A stretch of 64,000 nt of DNA from Fictibacillus phosphorivorans. Its GTDB lineage: Bacteria > Bacillota > Bacilli > Bacillales > Fictibacillaceae. Position 1 is the first letter of the stretch. Every line of letters starts with the position of its first letter. This document shows, piece by piece, positions 46,342 through 55,345 of this stretch. A model generated the notes under the pieces. It had not been told where the DNA came from and did no database searches. It saw only the letters and a list, made by a program, of their open reading frames with translations. Position numbers and translations under genes: made by a program. The stretch is from NCBI RefSeq assembly GCF_001629705.1, contig NZ_CP015378.1, positions 3,100,001 through 3,164,000 of the forward strand, read 5' to 3'.

Positions 46342-47061
46342 TTAACTCTCCTCTTCTAAAAGACTCCTCGCACCTCGATCAGCTATAACCGTAACGCTAG
46401 GATGATGATTCAAAACCGTAGCAGGTATATTCTCGTTCAGAGATCCTTTAAAAAGCTCTTTTACGGCATTAGCCTTTTTCACACCAGCAGCAAGAAGCAA
46501 GATTTCTTTGCTCTCCAGTATCGTGCCAATTCCCATCGTAATTGCTTTTTGGGGCTGTTTCTCATGAGTAAAATATTTCGCGTTCGCACTCAAGGTCGAT
46601 TCCGTTAACTCTACTACATGCGTTCGTGAACTAAAATCAGTACCTGGTTCATTAAAACCGATGTGTCCGTTCTCTCCTATACCTAGCACTTGTAAATCAA
46701 TTCCACTCAGCTGCTGGATCACTTCTTCATACCGCTTGCATTCTCTCTCAAGGTCTAAGGCTTCACCATCTGGGAGATGAGTTTGATTGATTGGTATACC
46801 AATATGGTCGAAAAAGTTTTCTTGCATGTAAGCATGATAAGCTCTAGAACCGACATATTCATCTAAATTTACGGTGTGTACATGAGAAAAGAGAAGCTTA
46901 TATTCTTTACTATATTTTGAAAGGTATCTGTACATGCCTAAAGGTGTCCTACCTGTTGCAAGGCCGAGCACAACGCGATCAGCATTCTTTATTTCAGAGA
47001 ATACATATTCAGCTGCCATTCTACTAAGCTCTTCTTCGTCGGAAACCTTAATTAATCTCAA
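46342..47061 (-). CDS. nagB: Glucosamine-6-phosphate deaminase
   Basis: A 239-aa enzyme with 'LGLATGRTPLGMYRYL' near the N-terminus, 'NLDEYVG', and 'GIGENGHIGFNEPG', the NagB signature. It turns GlcN-6P into fructose-6P and ammonia. A TTG start at 47061 overlaps the nagA stop (TTGA) and has AAGGAGG 7 nt upstream, giving translational coupling. Confidence 0.97.
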   Translation of the reverse strand: MRLIKVSDEEELSRMAAEYVFSEIKNADRVVLGLATGRTPLGMYRYLSKYSKEYKLLFSHVHTVNLDEYVGSRAYHAYMQENFFDHIGIPINQTHLPDGEALDLERECKRYEEVIQQLSGIDLQVLGIGENGHIGFNEPGTDFSSRTHVVELTESTLSANAKYFTHEKQPQKAITMGIGTILESKEILLLAAGVKKANAVKELFKGSLNENIPATVLNHHPSVTVIADRGARSLLEEES

Positions 47062-48245
47062 ACTCTTTCCTCCTTTCGATGGTATACAAGCTCTCCTCGA
47101 CAGAATGTCATTAACACATCGCAGTCCTCTGTCAACACCGTAATGTCTGCGTCTTTACCGACAGAGAGACTTCCTTTTCGTTTAAAGGTCTTCAGTTCTT
47201 TTGCAGCATTCTCACTCGTCATCTTCACAATATCTGACCAAGAGCACTGCGTATAATCCATCATATTTTTTACAGCGATATTCATAGGTAAGATACTTCC
47301 AGCCAGCGTTCCGTCAGTTAATCTAGCTTCATCCCCTGATACAGTTACTTGCTGTCCGCCGAGTGTATAGGTTCCTTCTCCTAGGCCCTTTGCTCTCATT
47401 GAATCCGTAATTAAGATCGTACGTTCAGGACCAGTAGATTGGTAGGCTAGTCGAATCATCTCGGGACTGGCATGAACGCCATCTACGATCATCTCAACCT
47501 TCAATTCTTTCTGTAAGAGTGCAGCACCAGCAACACCTGGATCTCGGTGATGCATTCCACGCATACCGTTAAATAAATGGGTAACGTGAGAAATGCCGGA
47601 TTCAATTCCAACTTTAACTTCTGCAAAAGAACTGTCACTGTGACCGATAGATGCAATCACATCTTGTAAAGATAGGTATTTTGTAAGTTCAAGTCCACCT
47701 TCCATTTCGGGAGCTAAAGTAACGAGTTTAATTTGATTATCAGCACTCTTTTGAAATTCTTTAAATAGGTTTATATTCGGCTCTAGAATAAAAGACGTAG
47801 GCTGTGCTCCCGCTCGCTTCGGAGAAACAAACGGCCCTTCAAGATGAATACCGAGCATTTCAGCTGCTGAAGTTCGTGATTCTTTCATAAAGTTAGAAGC
47901 GGTATTAAGTGCCTTAACAATTACTGATTTTTCTTCGGTCATCGTCGTTGCTAAAAAGGTAGTTGTTCCTTCTGCTGGAAGAGCTTTTGAGATCTTCTCT
48001 AATGCTTCTTTCGTTCCGTCCATAAAATCTGCTCCAGCAGCACCATGAATATGAATATCAATCATGCCAGGAATGATAATACTTCCCTGCGGCATGTTAT
48101 ACCTGATCACATCTTCCTCTGTTGAAGGGGAATCTGTAGTGCCGACATGAAAAATTTTATCGTTCTTTATCCATACAGATCCGTTATTAACAAGCTGTCC
48201 TTCTTCGTTGATTAAATCTCCAACTAGTAAAATATCAGGTTTCAT
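47058..48245 (-). CDS. nagA: N-acetylglucosamine-6-phosphate deacetylase
   Basis: A 395-aa amidohydrolase with metal-binding 'GMIDIHIHGAAG', 'GIHLEGPF', 'IGHSDSSF', 'VTHLFNGM' and 'ILITDSMRAKG'. It deacetylates GlcNAc-6P to GlcN-6P, accepting product from MurQ and NagP. The ATG at 48245 has GGGGAG close upstream. First gene of its operon, behind a dre site. Confidence 0.96.
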   Translation of the reverse strand: MKPDILLVGDLINEEGQLVNNGSVWIKNDKIFHVGTTDSPSTEEDVIRYNMPQGSIIIPGMIDIHIHGAAGADFMDGTKEALEKISKALPAEGTTTFLATTMTEEKSVIVKALNTASNFMKESRTSAAEMLGIHLEGPFVSPKRAGAQPTSFILEPNINLFKEFQKSADNQIKLVTLAPEMEGGLELTKYLSLQDVIASIGHSDSSFAEVKVGIESGISHVTHLFNGMRGMHHRDPGVAGAALLQKELKVEMIVDGVHASPEMIRLAYQSTGPERTILITDSMRAKGLGEGTYTLGGQQVTVSGDEARLTDGTLAGSILPMNIAVKNMMDYTQCSWSDIVKMTSENAAKELKTFKRKGSLSVGKDADITVLTEDCDVLMTFCRGELVYHRKEERV

Positions 48246-48290
48246 GTCCACTCCCCTTTATCACTTTATGCCTAGCCTAACATTCTTATA

Positions 48291-48309
48291 ACTAGTTGTC
48301 TATACCAGT
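48291..48309 (-). promoter_or_regulatory. NagR operator (dre site) of the nagA operon
   Basis: The 19-nt sequence ACTGGTATAGACAACTAGT (minus strand) matches the DasR/NagR-type site and is identical to the one at 51828-51846. It lies 46 nt upstream of nagA. No clear -10/-35 could be placed around it. Confidence 0.85.
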
Positions 48310-48321
48310 CAGAAAATTCAA

Positions 48322-48355
48322 ATAAAAAGCCAAGGCCAAAGAAACTGCCTTAGCT
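48322..48355 (-). terminator. Terminator of nagZ-namZ
   Basis: Arms AGCCAAGGC (48328-48336) and GCCTTAGCT (48347-48355), with one mismatch, followed by a T-rich run on the minus strand. It separates namZ from the nagA unit. Confidence 0.75.
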
Positions 48356-48366
48356 CTTTCACAATT

Positions 48367-49617
48367 TTAATACAACAAATATTTTTTTCTTACATCTTTA
48401 AAATCCTCAAGCTCTTGATCATATCGAGAAACGATTTCATCTACAGTACGTCCTGTTTCAATATACTCTCGAACCCATCCATTTCCTGTTAATAGATCAA
48501 AGAAAGAAATTCCTCTACTATCCTCTGCTCTAAATGCAAAGTCATTCGGATAAAGATCATGAATAGCTTTTACAAGCGTGATTCCAGTCATTACAGGTTG
48601 AAATAACTTTTCATCTTTTACGTGAATTTCCACACCATGAGATAGCTTACCTGCATGTTTGGATGAAGCAGGTGTAAACGAGGCTGCTCTAAATGAAACT
48701 CCAGGCAAGGCTTCTTTATTTAATTTCTCAGCTAATTGATCTCCGTTAATAAATGGAGCACCGATCAACTCAAACGGCTTAGTCGTTCCTCGACCTTCTG
48801 AAACATTCGTTCCTTCAATCAGTGCACTGCCTGGGTAAACAAGTGCCGTATCCTTTGTCGGCATGTTAGGAGAAGGCAACACCCATTCAAGCCCACTGTC
48901 TTCATAGCTCCAGGATCTTTTCCATCCTTTCATTTCTACCACTTTTAAATCCGCATCAATATCAAACTCTTTATTAAATAATTTTGCCAGCTCTCCTACA
49001 GTCATACCGTGCCTTAACGGAATGGGATACAGTCCTACAAAAGAAGAATATGCAGGATCTAATACTGGCCCTTCTACTTCTTTGCCTCCTAGTGGATTCG
49101 GACGATCTAGTACGACAAATGGTATATTATTCTCTTTTGCAGCTTCCATCGCATAAGCCATCGTGTAAATATACGTATAGAAACGAGTACCTACATCTTG
49201 AATATCAAAAACCAAAACATCGATTCCTTCAAGCATCTCAGGAGTTGGTTTTTTTGTTGCTCCATACAAGCTATAAACAGGAAGACCTGTTTTCGGATCA
49301 TTGTAGAACTCTACATATTCTCCAGCTTGAGCACTTCCACGCACTCCATGTTCAGGTCCGTACAAAGCTTTTAGCTCTATATCGGGATGGTTATATAAAA
49401 CATCCACGATGCTGTTTAAGTTGCGGTCTACTCCTGTAGGATTTGTGATTAATCCTACCTTTTTACCCTTTAACACCCTCATATCATGATTCAACAGCTG
49501 TTCTAATCCTGTCTTAAATCGTTTATTATGTTCTACATCTCTTTGAGTAGCCTGTGCATTGGGCAATATACAAGAAAACAGCATCAATACCGTAAAAAGA
49601 ATTCCCCATTTTTTCAT
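48367..49617 (-). CDS. namZ: Exo-beta-N-acetylmuramidase NamZ (DUF1343)
   Basis: A 416-aa secreted DUF1343 protein with a signal peptide (cleavage likely after 'PNAQA', about residue 23). B. subtilis NamZ (YbbC) releases MurNAc from the non-reducing end of peptidoglycan fragments. Conserved blocks are 'VGLITNPTGVD', 'YGPEHGVRG', 'FDIQDVGTRFYTY' and 'SEGRGTTKPFE'. It lies 14 nt after nagZ and shares its transcript. Confidence 0.92.
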   Translation of the reverse strand: MKKWGILFTVLMLFSCILPNAQATQRDVEHNKRFKTGLEQLLNHDMRVLKGKKVGLITNPTGVDRNLNSIVDVLYNHPDIELKALYGPEHGVRGSAQAGEYVEFYNDPKTGLPVYSLYGATKKPTPEMLEGIDVLVFDIQDVGTRFYTYIYTMAYAMEAAKENNIPFVVLDRPNPLGGKEVEGPVLDPAYSSFVGLYPIPLRHGMTVGELAKLFNKEFDIDADLKVVEMKGWKRSWSYEDSGLEWVLPSPNMPTKDTALVYPGSALIEGTNVSEGRGTTKPFELIGAPFINGDQLAEKLNKEALPGVSFRAASFTPASSKHAGKLSHGVEIHVKDEKLFQPVMTGITLVKAIHDLYPNDFAFRAEDSRGISFFDLLTGNGWVREYIETGRTVDEIVSRYDQELEDFKDVRKKYLLY

Positions 49618-49631
49618 AAGATCCCCTCCTA

Positions 49632-51710
49632 TTAGTAGCTTTTACCATGACCGAACGGATAGAGAATTTGTTCTAAACCATTTTCATAGATCGTAACAGG
49701 CAGCTTTCCTGAAGGGTTGTTTATTCCAAAAATAGTTTCTGCTGCTGCCCGAAAGCTAGCATCTCGGAAACTGTATTGTGCAAGATAAGCTGAAACTTCA
49801 GGAAACGCCATAATATCATATGGATTTCTTATCCCTACAGCTGTTGTTTTACCCGGTGCTGCATCAATGACTTGATTTACCATCTGCATCTGTGGAGACG
49901 ACGGTAGTCGCCCAGATACGGTAGACGTATAAGTTCCGAGCACAACGAGATCCGCATCTTTTACTTTTTGCAGTTGTTCACTATTTAAAGGTTTATCTGC
50001 TTTGATCAAATCAACAGATGAGTGGTGAGCAGCTAGCGCTTGTTGAAGGTTTTCGATATAGGTATTACCAATAACAACTACAGAATCGACTTCGTTTTTG
50101 TTAACAGGTAAAAGGTTATCGTTCTTCACAAGTGTGATTGATTTTCTTGCTACCTCATTCTCTAAATTCTTATGCTCTTGGTTTCCAACAACTTCTTCAG
50201 CGTGTCCAATTTTTTCTTCGATTGGTGTCTCGCTTACTTGTTTGTAAATCCCACGATTCGCTTTTAATGTTAATAGACGTTCAACCGATTGATTCAATCT
50301 TGTTTCTGTAACTTCGCCATTTTCAACTGCCTCATAAAGTCCATTTGCTACTTCTTCTAATCCTACAGGCATTAACACGATATCTGTACCAGCATTCACT
50401 GCACGAATAGCCGTATCAACTGGCCCAAAGTGCTCGACAATGGCTTTCATATTAAGAGCATCGGTTGAGATAACTCCTTTAAAGCCCATTTCTTTTCTCA
50501 CCAAATTGGTTAATACTTCATAAGACAATGTGGCTGGAAGATTGATTTCCGTTCCATCTTTTTTAGAAATAACAGTCGTTGGATCAATCTTAGGAAAGGT
50601 AACATGAGCTGTTAATATGGCATCAATATTATTATTGATCGCTTGCTGGAAAGGATATAACTCAACTTCTAGAAGCCTCTCCTTTTCATGAGGAACAGAA
50701 GGTAGACCAAGGTGAGAATCTACCGCTGTGTCTCCATGCCCTGGAAAGTGTTTAGCCGTTGCAGCCATACCTGAGTTTTGCAAACCCTTAATATAAGCAG
50801 TTCCTAAATCAGCAACTAACTGTGGATCTTCACCAAATGAACGGACACCAATGACAGGGTTGTCAGGATTGTTATTTACATCTAAAGCAGGTGCTAAGTT
50901 CATATTAATTCCTAGTGAATGGAGTTCTGAACCGATAGCATGTCCGACAGATTCCGCCATCTCCGTTGATCTTGTGGCACCAAGCGCCATATTTCCTGGG
51001 AAATCGGTACCGCTCTGCAAACGTGTCACAATTCCACCTTCTTGGTCGATTGAAATCAATAATCCATAATCTTCATTCGCTTTTTTATACTCATCGACTA
51101 ATTGTACGGTCTGATCTGTTGTGACTACATTTTCTCTAAATAGAATAACCCCACCAAGGTGATACTTTTTTACAAGTTCTCTGATCTCATCGTTCATTTC
51201 TGTTACAGGCTGCCCTTTCCAATTACGGAAATCTGGCATCAGCATCTGGCCAACCTTTTCTTGAACGGTCATAGATTTAATCGCTTTTGAAATTACGTCA
51301 TATTTTGGATTTTTTTGTTTGAGGAACTCAGCCTTTCCGTGTTTCACTTGTATTCCAATCTTGTCGAACGACTTACCATCTGTAACTATGATCATTGTTG
51401 TACCATTCTTACCGTTCAAACGTACAAGTCCATCATTGTTTACTGTGGCAATTTTTTTGTTCAGTGATTTCCATATTAGATGATCTGTCACTTCAACATA
51501 TGTTCCGTCTTTACTTGTTAACAATGCTGCTAGATCTACCGTTTCACCATTAATGCCTTTACTAAGTTGCGGCATATTTTGAGCGATGATCAAGCCGGCA
51601 TTGCCTTTATGTTGAGTTGAAATACCTTCAGCCTTCCCCACCCCTGCAAACATAGGGACGATCAAAAGGGCAATCAAAAGCACATAACGAATGTTTATGG
51701 ATACTTTCAC
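49632..51710 (-). CDS. nagZ: Exported exo-beta-N-acetylglucosaminidase NagZ (GH3)
   Basis: A 692-aa secreted glycosidase with a signal peptide (about 1-28), a region like a bacterial Ig-like (Big2) domain (about 45-128: 'NKKIATVNNDGLVRLNGKNG'), the GH3 barrel (about 140-470) and a C-terminal domain (about 540-690). GH3 residues: 'DQEGG', 'KHFPGHGDTAVDSHLG' with the catalytic His, and nucleophile Asp in 'STDALNMKA'. It removes terminal GlcNAc from muropeptides before NamZ acts. The Ig-like module is extra relative to minimal NagZ. Confidence 0.93.
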   Translation of the reverse strand: MKVSINIRYVLLIALLIVPMFAGVGKAEGISTQHKGNAGLIIAQNMPQLSKGINGETVDLAALLTSKDGTYVEVTDHLIWKSLNKKIATVNNDGLVRLNGKNGTTMIIVTDGKSFDKIGIQVKHGKAEFLKQKNPKYDVISKAIKSMTVQEKVGQMLMPDFRNWKGQPVTEMNDEIRELVKKYHLGGVILFRENVVTTDQTVQLVDEYKKANEDYGLLISIDQEGGIVTRLQSGTDFPGNMALGATRSTEMAESVGHAIGSELHSLGINMNLAPALDVNNNPDNPVIGVRSFGEDPQLVADLGTAYIKGLQNSGMAATAKHFPGHGDTAVDSHLGLPSVPHEKERLLEVELYPFQQAINNNIDAILTAHVTFPKIDPTTVISKKDGTEINLPATLSYEVLTNLVRKEMGFKGVISTDALNMKAIVEHFGPVDTAIRAVNAGTDIVLMPVGLEEVANGLYEAVENGEVTETRLNQSVERLLTLKANRGIYKQVSETPIEEKIGHAEEVVGNQEHKNLENEVARKSITLVKNDNLLPVNKNEVDSVVVIGNTYIENLQQALAAHHSSVDLIKADKPLNSEQLQKVKDADLVVLGTYTSTVSGRLPSSPQMQMVNQVIDAAPGKTTAVGIRNPYDIMAFPEVSAYLAQYSFRDASFRAAAETIFGINNPSGKLPVTIYENGLEQILYPFGHGKSY

Positions 51711-51827
51711 TGTACTAACCTCCTTAAATTTTGGTAGCGCTTTCTTTCTTTGTCACTTTTCGGTAGAAAAAAAGCGGTTCCTGTCGCAAGAAGACAAAAC
51801 AGAACTTAAGTCCCTTAGTTCACTAGG

Positions 51828-51859
51828 ACTAGTTGTCTATACCAGTATTGAGGATTATA
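51828..51859 (-). promoter_or_regulatory. Promoter -10 and NagR operator of nagZ-namZ
   Basis: On the minus strand TATAAT (51854-51859) is followed 7 nt later by the 19-nt site ACTGGTATAGACAACTAGT (51828-51846), identical to the nagA site. The operator covers the expected start of transcription. The -35 is weak. The rest of the gene-free stretch 51711-52018 holds only the nagZ leader. Confidence 0.82.
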
Positions 51860-52018
51860 CTTTTGAGGTAAAAAAGACTTATAACTTTTAGAAATCGCTT
51901 AGTGAGAGACTATTTTGGGGACATTTTTCAAGTTAATATGAGACCAAAACAGATTTATTTAAAAAGAACTTGCTCCTTTTTCTGAATAATTATATACTTT
52001 TCTAAGTTAGTGACAAAT

Positions 52019-52061
52019 GGGGGCTTAGCTCAGCTGGGAGAGCGTTTGGCTGGCAGCCAAT
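52019..52061 (+). pseudogene. 5' half of tRNA-Ala(GGC), cut at the anticodon arm
   Basis: The sequence folds as a tRNA 5' half: acceptor strand 52019-52025, D arm GCTC/GAGC (52028-52043), anticodon arm TTTGG/CCAA around the loop CTGGCAG (52050-52056), anticodon GGC at 52052-52054. After 52060 the normal variable and TTCGA-containing T arm are missing. A hairpin GGAAG/CTTCC (52064-52078) and AAGCCC (52082-52087, pairing with GGGCTT at 52021-52026) stand in its place. It marks the left border of an integrated element; it cannot be a normal tRNA. Confidence 0.75.
52046..52060. other. Probable attachment-site core (anticodon stem-loop)
   Basis: TTGGC-TGGCA-GCCAA is an inverted repeat formed by the anticodon arm. 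Tyrosine integrases often recombine within such arms. Identity with a tRNA-Ala stops here, and the integrase gene begins 147 nt away. The matching right-hand site was not seen in the window. Confidence 0.6.
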
Positions 52062-52207
52062 TCGGAAGGGTATCTTCCAAAAAGCCCATTAAATCGCTGT
52101 TTTATCAAATTAATAATGCGAGATTTGGACTGGAGTATTTCAGTCAAATTTTGACCTAAACGCTACGCTTCATTCATACTGAAATTCAGAAAGAATGGAG
52201 TTTTTTT

Positions 52208-53299
52208 ATGTCCTTCAATTACTTCGAGAACAAAAAAAAAGTTAAGAAACGCCAACCTCACAAACGTAAATCCGAAAAAGCCATTCAGCGTGATACTGTA
52301 CAAATTATCTTTGAAAAGTTTCTTGATTCTAAAGTAAAGCAAAACCTTCGCCCTTCATCCTTAAATCAACACGTTGGCTTGTATAAAAACATAAGCAAAT
52401 TCCATTCTACACAAAGCAATTCTCCCTTTTATTTAGCTGATATAACAACAGACTTCATTTCAAATTGGGTTCATTGGCTGAAACATGAAGCCAAAAAAAA
52501 TGACGGTCATGCTTACATGCCTAAACACGCCCAGACAGTCGGTTTATCAGATGCAAGTATTTATGGCAAAATCAAGTACCTCAAAACATTTCTTGGCTGG
52601 TGCATTAAAGAAGATTTAATTAAGAAAAATCCGTTTATTAAATGGGAAGGTTTTAGAAGGGATACTATAAATATCGACATACTTTCTCGTGAAGAAATCA
52701 ACAGCTTGTTAAACGTTGCGAAAATGCATTCTAAGAAATCTTTTAAACACTTCCGAGATTATGTTTTACTTCATTTACTAATTGATTGTATGTGTCGTAT
52801 AAACGAAGCTTTGATGTTAGCTCCATGTGATATTGATAACGTTAACAGAACTATTATTATCCGTTCAACTAATGCTAAATCACGTAAAGCTCGTATTATA
52901 CCATTGTCTAATAAGACATATCGCTTGCTGATTCATTTAATAGAGGAAAATATACAGTTCGAAAGTGAAGTTGATGATTTAGTGTTCTTGTCTCTGAGTG
53001 GCAGAATGTTGAATAACAACAATTGTTTGAGGGATTTCAAGAAGTATGCTGTAGAAGCCGGAATTAAAAAACGCTTTTATATTCATCTATTAAGACATAG
53101 TGTTGCAACCCATTATTTATCTTCTTTAGGTGATGTTGAATCACTTCGAAAAATATTAGGACATGCTGATTTAAGAACAGTACTAACATACGCCCATATG
53201 GCTGATGAAACTGTTGCAGAAAAACATGCAAAGAGTGGGTTCTTCGGGTCTGAAAATGTTACTTCACGCAAACGAAAGAACAATTTAAAAAAACGATAA
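52208..53299 (+). CDS. Tyrosine-family site-specific integrase
   Basis: A 363-aa recombinase with an N-terminal SAM-like core-binding domain (about 30-150) and a catalytic domain (about 165-350). Active-site residues are visible: Arg in 'CMCRINEAL', 'HLLRHSVATHYL' for H-x-x-R, 'LGHADLRTVLTYAH' for the last His and the nucleophile Tyr. It sits next to the interrupted tRNA gene, so it most likely inserted the element there. GGAG precedes the ATG. The C-terminus is very basic. Confidence 0.93.
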   Translation: MSFNYFENKKKVKKRQPHKRKSEKAIQRDTVQIIFEKFLDSKVKQNLRPSSLNQHVGLYKNISKFHSTQSNSPFYLADITTDFISNWVHWLKHEAKKNDGHAYMPKHAQTVGLSDASIYGKIKYLKTFLGWCIKEDLIKKNPFIKWEGFRRDTINIDILSREEINSLLNVAKMHSKKSFKHFRDYVLLHLLIDCMCRINEALMLAPCDIDNVNRTIIIRSTNAKSRKARIIPLSNKTYRLLIHLIEENIQFESEVDDLVFLSLSGRMLNNNNCLRDFKKYAVEAGIKKRFYIHLLRHSVATHYLSSLGDVESLRKILGHADLRTVLTYAHMADETVAEKHAKSGFFGSENVTSRKRKNNLKKR

Positions 53300-53337
53300 A
53301 ATAAGAGTGATTGAATAATGAATACTGAAATTATGAA

Positions 53338-53371
53338 GAATCCCACTTAGTATGAAAGCTAAGTGGGATTC
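53338..53371. terminator. Bidirectional terminator int / reverse transcriptase
   Basis: A 13-bp perfect stem (53338-53350 with 53359-53371) between convergent genes; T-rich tails are short on both sides. Confidence 0.75.
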
Positions 53372-53405
53372 TTAAATGTTCAGAAGTAATTAAAGTATCC
53401 CTCTA

Positions 53406-55145
53406 CTAATTCCTCAATAAATTCTTCTTTAAAAAATTTATCTTTTTATCAATTAAAAACTTATAAAAGTTAGAGATATCTGGATTACTATTTTTCTGTT
53501 GGAATAATAAATTTATTGGGGATTGTACCTGCTTCATATTTTTTTGATTGAAAAATTTTGATTTATCAATTCCTGTACCATATTTCAAGTACATATGTTC
53601 TTTAAAAACTTTATAATTTTTTGATTTTTTATTTTCATTTATTTTTAAGAAAAAATGATATTTAAATAGCCAATATTCATCTTCCCAAGATATTGAGTTC
53701 ACAAGTTTTTCTTCAATTGTTTCAAAAAGAGTTCTGTCTATATTATTTTCGTCATAAATCAATAGTTCGAATGCTAAAATGGAACTTAAATCATCCATAT
53801 TTCCTATTATTTGTAGGAGTATATCCTTGTCACTTATTGAATATAAATTCAAATAATAAAATATACTTAATAACGAATACAACTCTTGATTATAGTTTAA
53901 TTCTATATATCTATTTATATTCATTTGAATTTGTGGCTTTATTTCTTCTATACTAGAAATCAAATTGTTTTCAATTATATTTAAATTTAATTTTTCAATA
54001 AATTCCATAAAATATACAGATAGATGTGGTGTCATTAAAACTAAATTAAAAAGTTTTTTTAATATCAATTTTGTAAAAGAATCTTGTGATAAATTTTTCT
54101 TTAATATACTCTTTTTTAAAGCCTTAAACATCAATTTTAGAGACCCTTTATATCCCTCTCTCTCCTTATAAATGCATTTATCTATGAAATGATAAATTCT
54201 TTTTGATTGGTTTTTTATATTTTTATCTTGGTTTGTAAAATAATCAAAGAAAAAGGCTGAATTATTATCCCCTTGAAAAGGGAATGTGTCTACTTGATTT
54301 TTTTCTACTTTAATTTTTAAATTTAAATTATTTAATTCTTTGTTTAAATCCTTATAAAATTCGCTCTTAAAACTCTCATCATTATAAGGTAACTCAAAAT
54401 CATCTACATACCTTATGTAATCATATTTATTCATTATATTATCAAACTTACACATATATATTTCTGCAATTAAACGTGAAGCAAATGTTCCAGTAGGTAG
54501 CCCATGTGTCTCCCCTCGTTGACAATTTTGTATTGAAGTATCTAACTGATTATAATACTCGTTTTTATTTGTTTTATTACTTTTAGCTATTGTCTTACCT
54601 ACTAAAATCCAGGGGATAGAGTGAGTATATAAGCTAGGATAGAAGTTTTGTATATCAGTTTTAAAGATATGTTTTTTTCCAATTCTATTTTCTTCTCGCT
54701 TTACTTTATCTTTAAAAAATGTTGAACTATAAAATTTGTTTGACAATGACTTATTACTTGAACTTAGTATGTCAATATATGTATCTTTATACTTATTAAG
54801 ATGGATACTTAAAGAAATATAAGAGTAGATATTCGGGAGTTTAAAATGTCTTCTCTCATCTTCATTCTTATAAATTGATATCTCAATAGGAGTTGTTTCT
54901 TTTCCTTTAAATCCTATGTTATTTTGTATTTCTTCGATAAACATTAATAATTCATCGGTGTTGAAAACTTTTTTGTATAGAAGGTTTGATAATATATAAT
55001 TTTCATCTTTATCACCTTTAGAATATTTAAAATCAAAATACCCGTACTTTATAAGGTATTTTAATGAGAAGTATTTATTATACATATTCTTGTTAATAAT
55101 TTTCTTTAACTTTTCTATATTTAAAACTTTTCTTTTAAAAGACAT
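53406..55145 (-). CDS. Abi/UG-type reverse transcriptase (defence-associated RT)
   Basis: A 579-aa protein with an RT core: motif A 'KTDIQNFYPSLYTHSIPW' (Asp164), 'GLPTGTFASRLIAEIY' (about 215-230) and motif C 'RYVDDF' (Asp248/249). The 'NFYPSLYTHSIPW' form of motif A is typical of the AbiA/AbiK/AbiP2 and unknown-group (DRT) reverse transcriptases that act in phage defence, not of group II introns or retrons. Residues 330-579 look all-helical, as in Abi RTs; no integrase, maturase or HNH domain is visible. Strongly AT-rich. GAGG precedes the ATG. The exact DRT class is not determined. Confidence 0.85.
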   Translation of the reverse strand: MSFKRKVLNIEKLKKIINKNMYNKYFSLKYLIKYGYFDFKYSKGDKDENYILSNLLYKKVFNTDELLMFIEEIQNNIGFKGKETTPIEISIYKNEDERRHFKLPNIYSYISLSIHLNKYKDTYIDILSSSNKSLSNKFYSSTFFKDKVKREENRIGKKHIFKTDIQNFYPSLYTHSIPWILVGKTIAKSNKTNKNEYYNQLDTSIQNCQRGETHGLPTGTFASRLIAEIYMCKFDNIMNKYDYIRYVDDFELPYNDESFKSEFYKDLNKELNNLNLKIKVEKNQVDTFPFQGDNNSAFFFDYFTNQDKNIKNQSKRIYHFIDKCIYKEREGYKGSLKLMFKALKKSILKKNLSQDSFTKLILKKLFNLVLMTPHLSVYFMEFIEKLNLNIIENNLISSIEEIKPQIQMNINRYIELNYNQELYSLLSIFYYLNLYSISDKDILLQIIGNMDDLSSILAFELLIYDENNIDRTLFETIEEKLVNSISWEDEYWLFKYHFFLKINENKKSKNYKVFKEHMYLKYGTGIDKSKFFNQKNMKQVQSPINLLFQQKNSNPDISNFYKFLIDKKINFLKKNLLRN

Positions 55146-55307
55146 ATTAACCTCGCAATATACTATTTCTTTTTTCTACAATTTCCCACATTATATCACA
55201 TTAGAAAGACTCATTATTATCTAGTCTTTATCTTCAGCCAATTTGTATTTGATAGAATGTTTGCATATGAAATTAATATTTATTGGAAATAAAATGTATA
55301 CAAAAAA

Positions 55308-55328
55308 GACACTTTTAAAATAAGTGTC
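55308..55328 (-). terminator. Terminator between HEPN and RT genes
   Basis: Arms GACACTT (55308-55314) and AAGTGTC (55322-55328) followed by T6 on the minus strand. The remaining 55146-55307 holds an AT-rich leader with a TATAAT-like -10 for the RT gene near 55185. Confidence 0.75.
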
Positions 55329-55345
55329 AAAGTTGTACAACAAAT

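Noticed and set aside
51691-51891. 66-codon plus-strand frame
   Set aside because: It covers the nagZ start, its operator and promoter on the other strand; no ribosome site.
52019-52090. Functional tRNA-Ala(GGC)
   Set aside because: No TTCGA T loop or matching acceptor 3' strand follows the anticodon arm; only the 5' half is genuine.
53406-55145. Group II intron or retron RT
   Set aside because: No maturase, HNH or intron RNA domains, and no msr/msd-like repeats; motif A is of the Abi/UG type.
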